Below, in pieces: positions 5,659 to 7,044 of a stretch of DNA of 7,044 nucleotides (its first letter is position 1; each line of letters opens with the position of its first letter). Under the pieces are notes generated by a model that worked only from the letters and a program-made list of their open reading frames with translations, ran no database searches and was not told where the DNA came from. The DNA lies in contig CATPAM010000153.1 in the NCBI GenBank assembly GCA_955651735.1, forward strand, positions 1-7,044. Reading direction: 5' to 3'. This DNA comes from Candidatus Acidiferrales bacterium. Lineage in GTDB: Bacteria > Acidobacteriota > Terriglobia > Acidiferrales > UBA7541. Position numbers and translations under genes: made by a program.

Positions 5659-6063
5659 ATGTTCGCCACTATGCTATTTGCAATCTCTATCGTGGCCTTG
5701 TCACAGTTCGCCGCCTACTACTGGCGAGCCATGCTGGCCGGAACTGCGGCCCAGCCGATCTCTGACCGCATCCTGGTTGCTGCCGGCGTGCAAAACGGCC
5801 AACTCATTGGCGAAAACTTTCACACGCTGCTGAGCATTCACGACCTGACACCCGAACTGCACTCCGGCGGCAGTAGCCTCTTTTCGGTTCGCGTCTACTA
5901 CCGCATCATCGAGGCCATTGACTCCCTGGCTGGCCGCACCATGCCGGCGATTGCCGCGTGGAGCCAGCGCGAACTCGCTGTTTGCGCGCGCTACGCCGCG
6001 GTGCAGATCGACCGCCGTTGGCAAGCGAATCTCGATCTGGCCGCTTCGCTTCGCTCCTGCTAA
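5659..6063 (+). CDS. Hypothetical protein with N-terminal hydrophobic segment
   Basis: A 134-residue protein that I do not recognise as a named family. It opens with a hydrophobic segment (MFATMLFAISIVALSQFAAY, 1-20), most likely one membrane anchor, followed by YYWRAML. The rest is soluble and mixed: a turn-rich stretch around LTPELHSGG (63-71), then two likely helices, SVRVYYRIIEAIDSLAG (76-92) and MPAIAAWSQRELAVCARYAAVQIDRRWQ (95-122). It ends with a cysteine, and no metal or catalytic motif is visible. The ATG at 5659 follows AAGAGG at a seven-base spacing. Codon use looks like that of its neighbours, and no antisense frame here has better support. It is divergent from the NTF2-like gene across 204 bp; the next gene on the strand starts 220 bp later, so it may be transcribed alone. 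It is most likely a real, lineage-restricted gene. Confidence 0.65.
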   Translation: MFATMLFAISIVALSQFAAYYWRAMLAGTAAQPISDRILVAAGVQNGQLIGENFHTLLSIHDLTPELHSGGSSLFSVRVYYRIIEAIDSLAGRTMPAIAAWSQRELAVCARYAAVQIDRRWQANLDLAASLRSC

Positions 6064-6283
6064 GCCGGCGGGCTGTTCCTCGCAGTGCATTGTTTAATCC
6101 CGATCGAGCTTTCCGCGCAGAAACGTCACCGACGGTGGGCAGCGTAAATCCTGCCCCGATCTCAGGGATGCCTAAAACGCGGGTATTGTAACGTTTTAAT
6201 AGAAGATGAACAGAATCGCTGGCCGAACTTCGTGCTTCCTGCTAGCGTTTGCAAAGCGTTAGTGCAAGCGGCGGGGAGACACC

Positions 6284-6691
6284 ATGGCCACGTTTAAACT
6301 GATCGAATATGCGGAAGCCAGCCCAGAAGTTCGCGCCGTTTACGACGACATAATGGCCACGCGCAAGATCGACTGGATCAATAATTTCTGGAAGGGCATC
6401 GCGCACGACCCCGCGACGCTGAAGCGCACCTGGGAAAGCATCAAGCAGATCATGGCGCCGGGAGCGCTTGATGCGCTCACGAAAGAAATGCTCTACATCG
6501 CGGTCAGCGTGACCAATAATTGCTCCTACTGCATCGCCTCGCACACTGCTTCCGCTCGCAGCAAAGGCATGACCGACGCGATGTTTCACGAATTGCAAGC
6601 GGTGATCGGCATGGCCAACGAGACCAACAGGCTGGTTACCGGCTATCAAGTCGAGATCGACGAGCAGTTCAGAGCTCCCCTCGACAAATAA
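6284..6691 (+). CDS. Carboxymuconolactone decarboxylase family protein (AhpD-like)
   Basis: The 135-residue all-helical protein has the AhpD-like core. E68 (LTKEML), C80 and C83 (NNCSYC) and H87 (ASHTAS) have the same spacing as E118, C130, C133 and H137 of Mycobacterium tuberculosis AhpD, where they form the redox-active cysteine pair and its proton relay. That supports a thiol-disulphide or peroxide-related role rather than decarboxylation. Members typically form oligomers in the cytosol. The segment before the core (about 1-62), including INNFWKGIAHDPATLKRTW, fits peroxidase-related members of the family. The ATG follows GGGGAG (6273-6278) at a five-base spacing. No AhpC, OsmC or sigma-factor partner is next to it in the window, so the physiological partner is unknown. 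No clear terminator follows. Confidence 0.9.
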   Translation: MATFKLIEYAEASPEVRAVYDDIMATRKIDWINNFWKGIAHDPATLKRTWESIKQIMAPGALDALTKEMLYIAVSVTNNCSYCIASHTASARSKGMTDAMFHELQAVIGMANETNRLVTGYQVEIDEQFRAPLDK

Positions 6692-6737
6692 ATCTTCTTT
6701 CCCCGAAAAACCTGTACCAACGGACAGTGTATGTTTC

Positions 6738-6761
6738 CCATGCAGTACGAGCGTACTATGG
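6738..6761. repeat. Bulged inverted repeat upstream of the right-edge gene
   Basis: CCAT (6738-6741) pairs with ATGG (6758-6761), and AGTACG (6744-6749) with CGTACT (6752-6757). The only irregularities are two unpaired bases (GC, 6742-6743) in the left arm and a two-base centre. As RNA it would form AGTAC, a GAGC tetraloop and GTACT, with an outer four-pair stem. It sits 47 bp after the AhpD-like gene and about 97 bp before the next start. No T-run follows, so it is not an intrinsic terminator. An operator or an mRNA stem are both possible. Confidence 0.45.
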
Positions 6762-6857
6762 CTGGCCCGCTCGCGTCCGCAGGACAATAAAAAGGTTCGC
6801 GCGCAACTCTGAAACGGTAGAGTGCAGCCGAAACTTTTTCTCTCAAGCGAATAAGAC

Positions 6858-7044
6858 ATGCCCCCGACGCTTAAAGACAGCTCTACCCTTCCCACCTCTC
6901 CTGAAAACCCGGAGCGCGTTGCGGAGGGAGCATCGGCAGGCCAGCCAACCAGCAGTGCGCACCCGGTGACGCTGGAAGTGCCGGTCACGGTCAACGGCGC
7001 GCGGGCGGTGGAAGGCAGCGACAAGCGCGAACCATTTTCGGAAA
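6858..7044 (+). CDS. N-terminal part of an uncharacterised protein, possibly PilZ-related (runs off right edge)
   Basis: The frame from ATG 6858 stays open for 62 codons to the window end. It begins with a polar, Pro/Ser/Thr-rich, probably disordered stretch (MPPTLKDSSTLPTSPENPER, 1-20, continuing to about 35), then VTLEVPVTVNGAR (38-50) and VEGSDKREPFSE (52-62 or so). The second part resembles, from memory, the start of the globular domain in acidobacterial proteins related to PilZ cyclic-di-GMP receptors; the defining RxxxR and DxSxxG motifs are not visible here, so ligand binding cannot be judged. The start is bounded by an in-frame TAA at 6852-6854. The only Shine-Dalgarno-like bases (AAG, 6853-6855) are too close to the ATG to be convincing. 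The gene follows the AhpD-like gene after 166 bp that hold a bulged inverted repeat. Confidence 0.55.
   Translation, partial: MPPTLKDSSTLPTSPENPERVAEGASAGQPTSSAHPVTLEVPVTVNGARAVEGSDKREPFSE

Noticed and set aside
4834..5833. Plus-strand frames of 212 and 180 codons
   Set aside because: They lie over the NTF2-like gene, its leader and the start of the 5659 gene. The minus-strand protein has a signal peptide, domain pattern and ribosome-binding site; these frames have none.
6127..6137. Small palindrome CACCG-A-CGGTG between the 5659 gene and the AhpD-like gene
   Set aside because: Five-base arms alone are not distinctive, there is no T-run, and no promoter element could be placed beside it.
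6762..6781. TGGCCCG sequence resembling a sigma54 -24 element
   Set aside because: The matching GC of a -12 element (TTGCW at the fixed spacing) is absent.
6242..7024. 260-codon open frame on the minus strand
   Set aside because: It runs antisense to the AhpD-like gene, which has a clear family signature and ribosome-binding site, and to the right-edge gene. The translation shows no recognisable family and looks like a GC-rich shadow.

Overview
The window is GC-rich bacterial chromosomal DNA with short intergenic gaps, frequent spurious antisense frames, and GTG and TTG start codons beside ATG. Several protein styles point to Acidobacteriota: a gene start reading LIGQTIS (typical of acidobacterial Ser/Thr kinases), a TPEL/YYRIIEAID-type small protein I cannot place in a named family, and a right-edge protein with VTLEVPVTVNGARAVEGSDKREP. 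This assignment is inference from remembered protein style; no rRNA or other marker gene is present.

Layout. At the left edge, bases 1-40 (minus strand) are probably the first 13 codons of a kinase-like gene, with a plausible promoter and a strong palindrome over its start. A minus-strand Rid (YjgF/UK114) family gene follows at 193-582. A short intergenic region with possible back-to-back promoters separates it from a plus-strand pair: a cystathionine beta-synthase (698-2086) and, 38 bp on, a fused homocysteine S-methyltransferase / methylenetetrahydrofolate reductase (2125-3951). This pair ends at an intrinsic terminator (4013-4033) that lies inside the 3' end of the convergent gene. Two minus-strand genes come next: a DUF1295 multi-pass membrane protein (4019-4816) and an exported NTF2/DUF4440-like protein (4972-5454). 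On the plus strand there follow a small unknown protein with an N-terminal hydrophobic segment (5659-6063), an AhpD-like carboxymuconolactone decarboxylase family protein (6284-6691), and the start of a gene that leaves the window (6858 onward), possibly PilZ-related.

How the genes fit together. The clear biological unit is the 698-3951 pair, which covers the two fates of homocysteine: condensation with serine towards cysteine (CBS) and remethylation to methionine, with the reductase domain making the 5-methyltetrahydrofolate. The Rid gene would look like a natural partner for a PLP enzyme that handles serine, but it lacks the arginine needed for imine deamination in RidA, so that link is doubtful. 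The remaining genes show no obvious shared pathway. I found no mobile element, CRISPR array, tRNA, rRNA or recognisable riboswitch, and no convincing new multi-gene system. The items most worth a second look are local: the palindrome over the kinase start, the divergent promoter with a possible leaderless small frame, the altered Rid active site, and the terminator embedded in a convergent coding end.
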